61,674 bases of DNA, taken from NCBI GenBank assembly GCA_036506275.1, contig DASXSB010000011.1, positions 1-61,674 on the forward strand, written 5' to 3'. Position 1 is the stretch's first letter. Each line of letters starts with the position of its first letter. The translations under genes and the position numbers were made by a program. This DNA is from DASXSB01 sp036506275. Lineage in GTDB: Bacteria > Methylomirabilota > Methylomirabilia > Rokubacteriales > CSP1-6. Positions 55,177-61,674 of the stretch are shown here, piece after piece. The notes beneath the pieces are model-generated. The model saw nothing but the letters and a program-made list of their open reading frames with translations. It did not search any database and was not told the DNA's origin.

Positions 55177-56541
55177 CTATGCCTTGGCCTTGGGCCAGGT
55201 CTTGTCGATCCAGGTGAACGTCGACGTCGGGTCTCCCTTCGGCCAGCCGGGAGGCGCCGTGATGTTGCGGATCGGAATCGTGATGATGCGATCGGGGTCG
55301 AGGATCGGGAACGGATATTCCGCCACGTTCTTGCTGAATCCGGTGACGGCATCCTTGTAGCCCTGGTGGTTGTCGGGGCGGATGTAGACGTAGCCGGCCG
55401 GCCCCGCCATCATCATGCCCTCGAGCATGCTGATGATCGCGTCGTCCTCAGGCCAGCCGCCCGCGAGGTGGTTCGCCTTCTCGATGGCGGTCTTCAGCAT
55501 GTAGGTGGCCGAGTAGCCGCCCTCCGCCTGGAAGTTCGGGTACTCGTTGAAGCGCTTGTGGTACTTCTCCACGAACGTCTTGTTGAGCGGCCACTTGTCA
55601 CCGCCCGGGAACGTGAAGTGGTAGTTCGAGTGCACACCCGCGATGATGCCCTCCGGATGATCCTTGCCGATGGCGTGCGGGGCCACTCCGAACGCGATCA
55701 TGCTCGCCACGTGCATCTTGTCGAACATCCCGTAGCGCAGCGCCTGCTTGTAGAACGCGACGTAGTCACCGCCCCACACGGAGACGGCGAGGAGGTCGGG
55801 CTTGGAGGCGATCGCCTTCGTGATGTGGGAGCTGAAGTCGGTGGTGCCGAGCTTCGGCCATCCCTCGGACACGTTCTCCGCATTGGGAAGCATCTTCTTC
55901 ATGACGATCGTGAAGTGGTCGAACGCGTTGCGGCCGTACGAGTAGTCGGGATGGATGTGGGCGATGCGCTTGGTCTTCGGCCACGTCATCGCCGCCGCCA
56001 CCGCGCCCGTGACGCCGTCCGCGGACTGCATGTTGGTGATGCGGAAGATGTAGTGCGGGTTCGGGACCGCCTTGTCGAAGAGGAAGTCCGTGCAGCCGTC
56101 CACGAAGATGGTCAGGACTTTCAGGTCCTCGGCAACCGGTCCCAGTGCGGGCGTGTTGCCGCTGGAGGTGATGCCGCAGAAGAAGTCGATCTTCTCGGAC
56201 AGCTTGAGGCGGCGCAGCTCCTTGACGTTGGCGTCGGTGCCGGCGGCCTCGTCCGCCTTGAGGATCTCGATCTTGCGCTTGCCGAGGAGACCGCCCTGGG
56301 CGTTGATCTCTTCCGCTGCCAGAAGCTGGCCCTTGTGCATCGGTTCGCCGAGGACCGCCGCCGGTCCCGTGAAGAAGGTCATGTGCCCGATCTTGAAGGG
56401 CGTATCGGGAATGTTCCCCTTCGGCTTCTCCTGCGCATGGGCGACGCCGATGATGGGCAGGCTGCCTGCAGTGGACGCCAGAGCGGCGCCGACGGTCACA
56501 CCGAGGCCGTTCAGGAAGTCACGACGGTTCACTTCGACCAT
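55177..56541 (-). CDS. Branched-chain-amino-acid-type ABC transporter substrate-binding protein
   Basis: A 454-aa exported type-I SBP with a Tat-like signal (NRRDFLNGLGVTVGAALAST..HAQ; RRDFL). Binding-protein motifs: 'FKIGHMTFFTGPAAVLGEPM', 'EINAQGGLLGKRKIEILKAD', 'IDFFCGITSSGNTPALGPVA', 'FRITNMQSADGVTGAVAAAM', 'YSATYMLKTAIEKANHL'. It captures an amino acid or related aliphatic/aromatic acid in the periplasm and hands it to LivHM. ATG 56541 is preceded by GGAGGA at 7 bases, better than ATG 56556. A strong promoter lies upstream and a large hairpin follows the stop. First gene of the operon to livF and probably the carbamoyltransferase. Confidence 0.94.
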   Translation of the reverse strand: MVEVNRRDFLNGLGVTVGAALASTAGSLPIIGVAHAQEKPKGNIPDTPFKIGHMTFFTGPAAVLGEPMHKGQLLAAEEINAQGGLLGKRKIEILKADEAAGTDANVKELRRLKLSEKIDFFCGITSSGNTPALGPVAEDLKVLTIFVDGCTDFLFDKAVPNPHYIFRITNMQSADGVTGAVAAAMTWPKTKRIAHIHPDYSYGRNAFDHFTIVMKKMLPNAENVSEGWPKLGTTDFSSHITKAIASKPDLLAVSVWGGDYVAFYKQALRYGMFDKMHVASMIAFGVAPHAIGKDHPEGIIAGVHSNYHFTFPGGDKWPLNKTFVEKYHKRFNEYPNFQAEGGYSATYMLKTAIEKANHLAGGWPEDDAIISMLEGMMMAGPAGYVYIRPDNHQGYKDAVTGFSKNVAEYPFPILDPDRIITIPIRNITAPPGWPKGDPTSTFTWIDKTWPKAKA

Positions 56542-56599
56542 AGGCGGGTCCTCCATGACGTGGTGGGCGTGAGCGTGAAAAACCTTCAAGTGCGGGAAG

Positions 56600-56628
56600 T
56601 TTATAGCACGCCGCTCGGAACGTGTCAA
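56600..56628 (-). promoter_or_regulatory. Strong sigma-70 promoter of the liv-type operon
   Basis: On the minus strand: TTGACA (56628-56623), exactly 17 bases, TATAAA (56605-56600). That is six of six at -35 and five of six at -10. The predicted transcript start is about 52 bases before the SBP ATG. Confidence 0.8.
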
Positions 56629-56662
56629 AAGCCCGGGCCGCCCCCGGCGCGATCCCAAACGC

Positions 56663-56668
56663 TATAAT
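56663..56668 (+). promoter_or_regulatory. -10 box for the small membrane protein gene
   Basis: A perfect TATAAT 32 bases upstream of ATG 56701; no -35 is visible at 16-18 bases. It lies in the divergent gap with the liv promoter. Confidence 0.45.
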
Positions 56669-56700
56669 CGAGCCGTCGTGGGCACGCGAGGACCCTCCGC

Positions 56701-57390
56701 ATGGTGAGGACCTGGCGCGGGATCGTGAGCGCCGCGCGTGCCCGTCCGTGGCTCGTCCTCACCGTCATCGCGGCCGCCCTGGTCCTCCAGGTGATCCTTC
56801 CACCCCTCGTCCTCTCCGTGACGCGAAAGCCGTGGACCTACGCGGCCGTCAACCCGTGGCTGAGGACCTTGCCCCAGTTCCTGACCTCGAGCGCCCCCGT
56901 CGGCGACAAGATCTCCTTCCTGTCCCGGCTCGCGTTGTTCTGGGTGTCCGCCGACGGCGACTACGGGGCGCCGGAGTGGGGCTTTGCGGTCGACACCATG
57001 GACGCGCTTCGCTTCACCGCCACCGCCATCCTCATCGGTCTCTACGTGGCGCTGGTGCTGACACCACGCGCTCGCTCGGCGCCGGCCACGGCCGGGCGCA
57101 GCGGCGGCGCATTCGCGGCGGTGGCGAGCATGGTCTCTCTGTCGACGGGACCGTGCAGCGTAATGGGTTGCGGAGCGCCGGTCTTACCGGTGGTGGGCCT
57201 CGCCTTTGCCGGACTGTCGAGCGGCACGCTCGCCGTACTGTCGGTGCTCTCGCGCGTGGTGGGAGTCGCCGTGCTCGTCGTGCTGTCGGCGGCCGTCCTC
57301 TATCTCGGATGGCTCGCCGGCGGACGCGCGGACGCGCGGGGCGCGCGAGCGGTCGGGCTCGGAGGGGGCGCGTCGCACCCCCTCCGATGA
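56701..57390 (+). CDS. Unrecognised membrane protein with a GPCSVMGCGAP motif
   Basis: A 229-aa protein with four hydrophobic segments (about residues 20-40, 98-120, 135-170, 175-205). Between helices 1 and 2 is an 55-residue loop ('LSVTRKPWTYAAVNPWLRTL'). The striking part is 'VSLSTGPCSVMGCGAPVLPV', two Cys three residues apart plus 'GAPVLPVVGLAFAGLSSGT', reminiscent of redox or metal sites in membrane electron-carrier proteins (such as CcdA/DsbD-type), but no family match is sure. The C-terminus is Gly/Ala/Arg-rich. It is a single gene between two minus-strand runs. Confidence 0.65.
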   Translation: MVRTWRGIVSAARARPWLVLTVIAAALVLQVILPPLVLSVTRKPWTYAAVNPWLRTLPQFLTSSAPVGDKISFLSRLALFWVSADGDYGAPEWGFAVDTMDALRFTATAILIGLYVALVLTPRARSAPATAGRSGGAFAAVASMVSLSTGPCSVMGCGAPVLPVVGLAFAGLSSGTLAVLSVLSRVVGVAVLVVLSAAVLYLGWLAGGRADARGARAVGLGGGASHPLR

Positions 57391-57409
57391 CCGTTGGCGC
57401 CCGTAGGAC

Positions 57410-57934
57410 CTAGGCCTTGCCGAGCGCGGAGATGATCGCCCGGCAAAACGCCGGAAGATCGTCGGGCTTGCGCGACGTGATGAGGTTGCCGTCGACGACC
57501 ACCTCGGCATCGCGCCAGTCCGCGCCGGCCGCGATCAGATCGTCCTTGATCGAGAAGAACGAGGTAGCCTGCCGGCCTTTGAGGATACCAGCCGACACGA
57601 GCATCCATCCCGCGTGGCAGATGGCGGCCACCACCTTGCCGTTCTGGGCGGCCTCGCGCACGAGGCGCACCATCGCCTCGTGTCTGCGCATCATGTCCGG
57701 CGCGTAGCCGCCGGGCACGACCACCGCGTCGAACTCGACCGCGCTCACCTGATCCGCCTGAACGTCCACGTTCACGGGATAGCCATGCTTCGACGTGTAC
57801 GTCTTGGCGCCGCCGGCGCCCACCACCTTCACCTCGGCGCCCTCTTCGCGCAGACGGTAGTAGGGCACCCAGAGCTCCATCTCCTGATACATGTTCTCGG
57901 CCAGGATCGCGATCCGCTTGCCTTCCAATCTCAT
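57410..57934 (-). CDS. DJ-1/PfpI-family protein (type 1 glutamine amidotransferase-like)
   Basis: A 174-aa cytosolic protein: 'KRIAILAENMYQEMELWVPY' (Glu), 'FDAVVVPGGYAPDMMRRHEA', 'GKVVAAICHAGWMLVSAGIL' (the nucleophile-elbow Cys with CHA), 'DWRDAEVVVDGNLITSRKPD'. The Glu-Cys-His arrangement is that of PfpI/YhbO. Members act as deglycases or stress proteases; the precise activity is debated. The stop is 20 bases from the convergent membrane gene. The start is ATG 57934, 9 bases after the FmdB gene stop. Confidence 0.92.
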   Translation of the reverse strand: MRLEGKRIAILAENMYQEMELWVPYYRLREEGAEVKVVGAGGAKTYTSKHGYPVNVDVQADQVSAVEFDAVVVPGGYAPDMMRRHEAMVRLVREAAQNGKVVAAICHAGWMLVSAGILKGRQATSFFSIKDDLIAAGADWRDAEVVVDGNLITSRKPDDLPAFCRAIISALGKA

Positions 57935-57943
57935 TCGGCCTCC

Positions 57944-58108
57944 TCAGGATTTGCGTGACGTCTTGGAAAAGAACGAGCCCACCAGCGGGCGGAGATCGCG
58001 ACCCCCGCAGCCCGGGCAGGCGACGCCGCCTTTCTCATGCTCACTGATCGACATCGGAACCGTCACTTCACGCTGACATTTCTCGCAGAAGTACTCGTAG
58101 AGGGGCAT
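57944..58108 (-). CDS. FmdB-type zinc-ribbon protein
   Basis: A 54-aa protein. 'MPLYEYFCEKCQREVTVPMS' and 'ACPGCGGRDLRPLVGSF' give CxxC..CxxC, a zinc ribbon of the FmdB/regulatory-protein family. ATG 58108 has GAGGAGG nearby; an upstream ATG 58138 adds acidic residues only. FmdB-like ribbons often accompany amidase genes, which is the case here, so it may regulate the amidase. It is next to pfpI in the same direction. Confidence 0.9.
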   Translation of the reverse strand: MPLYEYFCEKCQREVTVPMSISEHEKGGVACPGCGGRDLRPLVGSFFSKTSRKS

Positions 58109-58220
58109 GGCTTCGTCCTCCTCTGGGGGGTGGTTCACTCTGCGGTCGATGGTGGACGGATTCTACTACCGGCCGCGTCCCGATTCGAGCGCGCGCGTGG
58201 GGGGCCGCTCCGTCCGCGGC

Positions 58221-59561
58221 TCAGTGGGCGGCGACGCGCTCCACCAGCCAGCGCGCGGTCCGGAGCAGGCGCGCATCGGCGTCGCGCGCCCCGACGAGCT
58301 GGACGCCGAGCGGGAGACCGTTCGTGCCCTGGAGCAGCGGCACGCTGAGGGCGGGTATCCCGCACAGCGTCCACAGTGCGCAGAACGCGGGATCGCCGGT
58401 TGACGCGAGGCCTTTGGGCGCCGTGCCGTGAGCGGCGGGCGTGATGATGGCGTCGTAGCGCTGCATGAACAACTCCGCGAAGCCCTCGTACATCGCCCGC
58501 CGGCGCGCCACCGCCTGCTGGTAGGCGAGGGCCCGCACCTCGCGGCCGCTCTCGATCTGCGCGCGCAACGCGGGGGACAGCAGATCGCGCGCGTGCTCCC
58601 ACTCTCGCGCCAGGTTCCCCGCCATCTCCGCCTGCATGATCGTGCGATGGTCCTCCCACGCCTCCATCGCCGACGGTACCAGCTCGACTTCCTCCACGCG
58701 GTCGCCGAGGTATTGCTGAAGCTCGGCGAATGCTTCCTTGGTGTCGGTGTCAGCGCGCTCCCAGTGCGGCGTCTTCACGAAGGCGAACATCGGCGGCAGC
58801 GGCGGCTCCTCGGCCGCGATCTCGACGAAGGGGATCCGCGCGCGCGGGCGCGTGTCGGGATCGCGCTCGTCGTACCCCATGAGCGTCTGCGCGAGGAGCG
58901 CGATGTCGTCGAGCGAGCGCCCGAACATCCCCACGTGATCCAGCGTGCGCGACAGCATGAACATCCCGCGCCGCGAAATGAGCCCGTGCGTGGGCTTGAA
59001 GCCGTAGACGCCGCAGTAGGCCGCGGGACGGATGGTGGAGCCGGCCGTCTGGCTCCCGAGCGCGAGCGGCACCATGCCGGACGCCACCGCTGCCGCCGAT
59101 CCGCTGGAGGAGCCGCCGGGCGTATGGTCGGGATCGTGCGGGTTACGCGTCTTGGACGGCGTGCGGGTGGCGAACTCGGTGGTGACCGTCTTGCCCATGG
59201 GGACGGCGCCGGCGCCGCGCAACGTCGCCACCACCGCCGCATCACGCGAGGGGGTGCGGCCGGCATGGATGGGAGAGCCGTTCTCGGTGGGCATGTCGGC
59301 GGTGTCCATGATGTCCTTGATCCCGACCGGCACCCCGTGCAGCGGCCCGATGGGGGCGCCGGAGAGCCGGAGCTCATCCGCCGCGCGCGCCTGCGCGAGC
59401 GCGTAGTCGGGATCGAGGAACGCCCACGCCTCGATCCGTCCGTCGACTTCTCGCACGCGGTCGAGGCACGCCTTCATCAATTCCTCGGCGCTCACCGCCC
59501 CCTCGCGGATTAGCCGCGCCCCCTCCACCGCCGACAACCAGTTGAGCTTGCTCCGATCCAT
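58221..59561 (-). CDS. Amidase (amidase-signature family)
   Basis: A 446-aa hydrolase. The Ser-cisSer-Lys triad is present: Lys in 'GPLHGVPVGIKDIMDTADMP', the Gly-Ser stretch 'TPGGSSSGSAAAVASGMVPL' with the cis-Ser, and 'LALGSQTAGSTIRPAAYCGV' with the nucleophile Ser. Thr/Arg near the nucleophile ('STIRP') is a common variant. Substrates can be aliphatic or aryl amides; the pairing with a zinc-ribbon FmdB gene fits formamide- or acetamide-type use. Length and motif spacing are normal. ATG 59561 is the only good start. The gene lies 113 bases upstream of fmdB. Confidence 0.93.
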   Translation of the reverse strand: MDRSKLNWLSAVEGARLIREGAVSAEELMKACLDRVREVDGRIEAWAFLDPDYALAQARAADELRLSGAPIGPLHGVPVGIKDIMDTADMPTENGSPIHAGRTPSRDAAVVATLRGAGAVPMGKTVTTEFATRTPSKTRNPHDPDHTPGGSSSGSAAAVASGMVPLALGSQTAGSTIRPAAYCGVYGFKPTHGLISRRGMFMLSRTLDHVGMFGRSLDDIALLAQTLMGYDERDPDTRPRARIPFVEIAAEEPPLPPMFAFVKTPHWERADTDTKEAFAELQQYLGDRVEEVELVPSAMEAWEDHRTIMQAEMAGNLAREWEHARDLLSPALRAQIESGREVRALAYQQAVARRRAMYEGFAELFMQRYDAIITPAAHGTAPKGLASTGDPAFCALWTLCGIPALSVPLLQGTNGLPLGVQLVGARDADARLLRTARWLVERVAAH

Positions 59562-59735
59562 CAGTCATTCACTCCGTCCGCGTCGACTCGTCACGCTCGC
59601 TGATCTCGCGCGTCCGATTAGTGCCCCGAATCAACACTCCCGTCAATCCACGACTCAACCTCATGCGAAACCCGCCGCTCCCAGCGCGCGCTGCTCGCCG
59701 CTCGAGCAAGCTCCGCCGGAATCTCGCCACTCCGA

Positions 59736-59834
59736 GCGCGGGCTCCGCCCGCGCAATCCTGTTCGAGGGGGGAGGCAGGGAGTCGCGTGCCGCAAGGCGC
59801 GCGACGACCGTCGGAAGGGGGACGCAGTCCCCCT
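59736..59834 (-). repeat. Two GC-rich hairpins between the TRAP permease gene and the amidase gene
   Basis: AGGGGGAC (59816-59823) with GTCCCCCT (59827-59834) lies 6 bases after the TRAP stop on the minus strand. GCGCGGGC (59736-59743) with GCCCGCGC (59747-59754) lies further on. No clear T-run follows. The 279-base gap 59562-59840 shows no gene; the second hairpin may belong to a dispersed palindrome family or be a terminator. Confidence 0.55.
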
Positions 59835-59840
59835 CCGAGT

Positions 59841-61674
59841 CTACTTTCCGTAGAGAAACTCCGGCAGCCACAGCGTCATCCCCGGCCATATGTACATGAA
59901 CAAGAGGCAGATGCAGACGATGATCATGTACGGCATCATGCCGGCGAAGATCTGGTTGAGCGTGACGTGCTTGGGGGACACGCCTTTCAGGTAGAACGCC
60001 GACATCGCCACCGGTGGTGACAGGAAGGCGGCCTGGAGATTCACCGCCACCATCGTCCCGAACAGGATGGGATCGATCTGGAAGTGGGTGAGGAGCGGGA
60101 TGAAGATCGGACAGAAGATGACGATGATCTCCGTCCACTCCAGCGGCCAGCCGAGCAGGAAGATGATGAGCTGGGCCGTGAACTGGAAGCCGAGCGGGGA
60201 CAGGTTCATCGAGAGCACCCAGCGCTCGATGAGCGACTGCCCGCCGTGGAGCGCGAACACCGCCGAGAAGAGCGCGGAGCCGACGAAGAGCCAGCACACC
60301 ATGGCCGTGGTCTTCGCGGTGAGGAAGGTCGCCTCCTTCATGTTCTTCCGCAGCGCCGGCGAGCTCCGGAGGTACCAGAGCCCGGGCACCACCGTGCCCA
60401 GCAGCGTTCCCGAGATGGACCCCGCCACCAGCAGCGACATGTAGTCCTCGCCCTCGTACCAGCCGAGCGCGACACCGAGGACGAATCCGACGAGGCTCCA
60501 CCACCACACCGGCTTCGCGTAGCGCGCCATCACCGCCAGGTACATGGCGCCGAGGGCGCCGATGGCCGCCGACTCGGTGGCGGTGCTGATGCCGAACAGG
60601 ATGACGGCGAGCACCACCACGGTGAGGACGCCGAGCGGCACCACGGACACGATGAGCTCCTTCAAGATCTGCATCTGCTCGGCGTCCATCCGCCAGAAAT
60701 AGAGGAGGAGCAACGCGCTGCAGAACGCGCCCAGCCCCCAGAACCACGCGTAGAAGTGCGCGGGGACCTTGCCCGCCCCCGACGTCGCCTGCTGTCGGAA
60801 CGACGTCACCTCCACCGGGCCCTCGCTCTTGGCCTCCGATTCCGTGGCGGGATCGCCGGCGGCGCCCACTTCCTGCGGCCCTTGCTCCGCCGGCGGCGTC
60901 GCCGCGGACGGCGTCACCGCGGGGGCGAGAGCGGTCGCCGCCGGTGGCGCTGTCGTCGCCGCCGACGTCACCTCGGGGGCGTTGTAGACGACGACGTACC
61001 ACCAGGTGAGACCGAAGGTGCCCACGGTCAGCAGCACCGGTACGGAGAGCGCGAGCACGTTCTGGACGATGGCGCGATAGCCGGCGCCGCCCGCCACGAC
61101 GGCGGGCCGCACGGCAGCGGCGAGGAGGCCCGGCACCACGCTCCGCGAGCGGCCGCGCTCGAGCGCGCGCATCCACTCCGGCACCGCGATCCGATACTGG
61201 TCCGGTGGCAGCTTGGGGGCGATCCTCGGATTGATGATCGCCCACCCAAGGATGTAGACGAGGTAAAGGAACGTCAGGAAGAAGCCCGGCAGCATGGCGG
61301 CGGCGTACAGCTTCACGATCGACTGGCCCGCCACCGCCGCGTACACGATGAGCATCACGGAGGGCGGGATGAGGATGCCGAGCGTGCCGCCGGCGGTGAT
61401 GGCGCCGGAGGCGAGCCGCACGTCGTAGCCCGCCTTCAGCATCGGCCCCATGGCGATGACGCCCATCAGCACCACCACCGCCCCCACGATGCCGGACGCG
61501 ATGCCCCAGAACGCGCACACGAGGAGCGTCGTGACGGCGAGGGAGGCGGGCACGCGGCGGAACGCGAGCTGCACGCTGTGGAACATCCGATCGACGAGGG
61601 CCGCCCGCTCCATGATGTAACCCATGAAGACGAAGAGCGGCACCGACAGCAGGGTGTCGTTGGTCATGACCCCG
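59841..61674 (-). CDS. TRAP transporter large permease (DctM family), N-terminus off the window
   Basis: At least 610 residues; the frame is open past the window edge, and the Met at 61667 is probably internal because 'LLSVPLFVFMGYIMERAALV' is normally about residue 80. Polytopic (12 or more helices) with DctM motifs 'GGTLGILIPPSVMLIVYAAV', 'STATESAAIGALGAMYLAVM', 'LLGWPLEWTEIIVIFCPIFI' and 'NLQAAFLSPPVAMSAFYLKG'. It couples Na+ flow to uptake of organic acids bound by a DctP protein, whose genes must be off-window. A 70-residue Ala/Pro/Glu-rich linker (about 230-300) between the two halves makes it larger than usual DctM. Confidence 0.9.
   Translation of the reverse strand, partial: GVMTNDTLLSVPLFVFMGYIMERAALVDRMFHSVQLAFRRVPASLAVTTLLVCAFWGIASGIVGAVVVLMGVIAMGPMLKAGYDVRLASGAITAGGTLGILIPPSVMLIVYAAVAGQSIVKLYAAAMLPGFFLTFLYLVYILGWAIINPRIAPKLPPDQYRIAVPEWMRALERGRSRSVVPGLLAAAVRPAVVAGGAGYRAIVQNVLALSVPVLLTVGTFGLTWWYVVVYNAPEVTSAATTAPPAATALAPAVTPSAATPPAEQGPQEVGAAGDPATESEAKSEGPVEVTSFRQQATSGAGKVPAHFYAWFWGLGAFCSALLLLYFWRMDAEQMQILKELIVSVVPLGVLTVVVLAVILFGISTATESAAIGALGAMYLAVMARYAKPVWWWSLVGFVLGVALGWYEGEDYMSLLVAGSISGTLLGTVVPGLWYLRSSPALRKNMKEATFLTAKTTAMVCWLFVGSALFSAVFALHGGQSLIERWVLSMNLSPLGFQFTAQLIIFLLGWPLEWTEIIVIFCPIFIPLLTHFQIDPILFGTMVAVNLQAAFLSPPVAMSAFYLKGVSPKHVTLNQIFAGMMPYMIIVCICLLFMYIWPGMTLWLPEFLYGK

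Noticed and set aside
53059..56667. A 1,202-codon open frame on the plus strand
   Set aside because: It lies antisense to the substrate-binding protein and the 751-aa exported protein, both with signal peptides and good ribosome sites or coupling; its product is Arg/His/Gly-rich noise typical of GC-rich antisense frames.
1..61674. CRISPR arrays, tRNA or rRNA genes, insertion sequences, prophage
   Set aside because: No spaced direct repeats, no tRNA-like cloverleaf with CCA/GTTCGA arm, no transposase, integrase or phage structural gene was found by reading both strands.

Overview
This window is a gene-dense, very GC-rich bacterial chromosome segment (about two-thirds or more G+C by eye). Genes abut or overlap (ATGA, GTGA and TGATG junctions), GTG and TTG starts are frequent, and I see no tRNA, rRNA, CRISPR array, transposase or phage gene. 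The gene mix (a complete-looking type II secretion operon, a Liv-type ABC importer, a TRAP transporter, acyl-CoA and aromatic-CoA enzymes, Ku, Lhr helicase, two UGA-containing selenoprotein genes) suggests an uncultured soil or sediment bacterium. My best guess is the Rokubacteria/Methylomirabilota area, with Deltaproteobacteria-like groups as alternatives. That assignment is inference from gene content, not a measurement.

Layout. 0-6.5 kb: 5' end of an Hsp15-like S4 gene, a DUF3047 protein, a TPR protein, a lipoprotein, Hsp20, cobalamin synthase CobS, an unusual HprK/PckA-like P-loop protein, and Ku. 6.7-12.9 kb: exported alpha/beta hydrolase with a good terminator, acyl-CoA carboxyltransferase, an ECF sigma factor fused to a membrane segment and an exported-looking domain, AroQ, ZIP transporter. 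13.0-24.1 kb: type II secretion operon gspE-F-G-H-I-J-K-L-M-C-D, with a lipobox on the secretin and no gspN or prepilin peptidase. 24.1-28.3 kb: small lipoprotein, enoyl-CoA hydratase, MFS permease, BtpA-family protein, GH3/NagZ-like lipoprotein.

28.4-31.4 kb is the most notable part: two selenoprotein genes that an ordinary stop-codon reading breaks. One is a CTP-synthase glutaminase-domain relative whose nucleophile Cys codon is UGA and whose His/Glu partners are also replaced. The other is a SelW-like CxxU redox protein. Between them lie a nucleoside hydrolase and a ribokinase. Both UGA codons are followed, at exactly the same distance, by a stem-loop of the same geometry, which I read as SECIS elements. 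No selA, selB, selC or selD is in the window.

31.4-38.7 kb: CoA-transferase, lipoprotein, SDR, RidA, Old-Yellow-Enzyme (OYE) family oxidoreductase, GNAT, a 750-aa flavin monooxygenase/OYE fusion of the anthraniloyl-CoA or salicylyl-CoA type, and DUF1059; together these look like acyl-CoA and aromatic-CoA catabolism. 38.7-47.2 kb: Lhr helicase behind a clear sigma-70 promoter, DUF488, small proteins, epimerase, D-2-hydroxyacid dehydrogenase, TerC with a 31-aa membrane peptide upstream. 47.3-56.6 kb (minus strand): a branched-chain-amino-acid-type ABC importer operon (substrate-binding protein, an unrecognised 751-aa exported protein, LivH, LivM, LivG, LivF) with strong intercistronic hairpins, followed 4 bases later by a carbamoyltransferase with an odd C-terminal tail. 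56.7-61.7 kb: small membrane protein, PfpI-type protein, FmdB zinc ribbon, amidase, and a large TRAP permease running off the window end.
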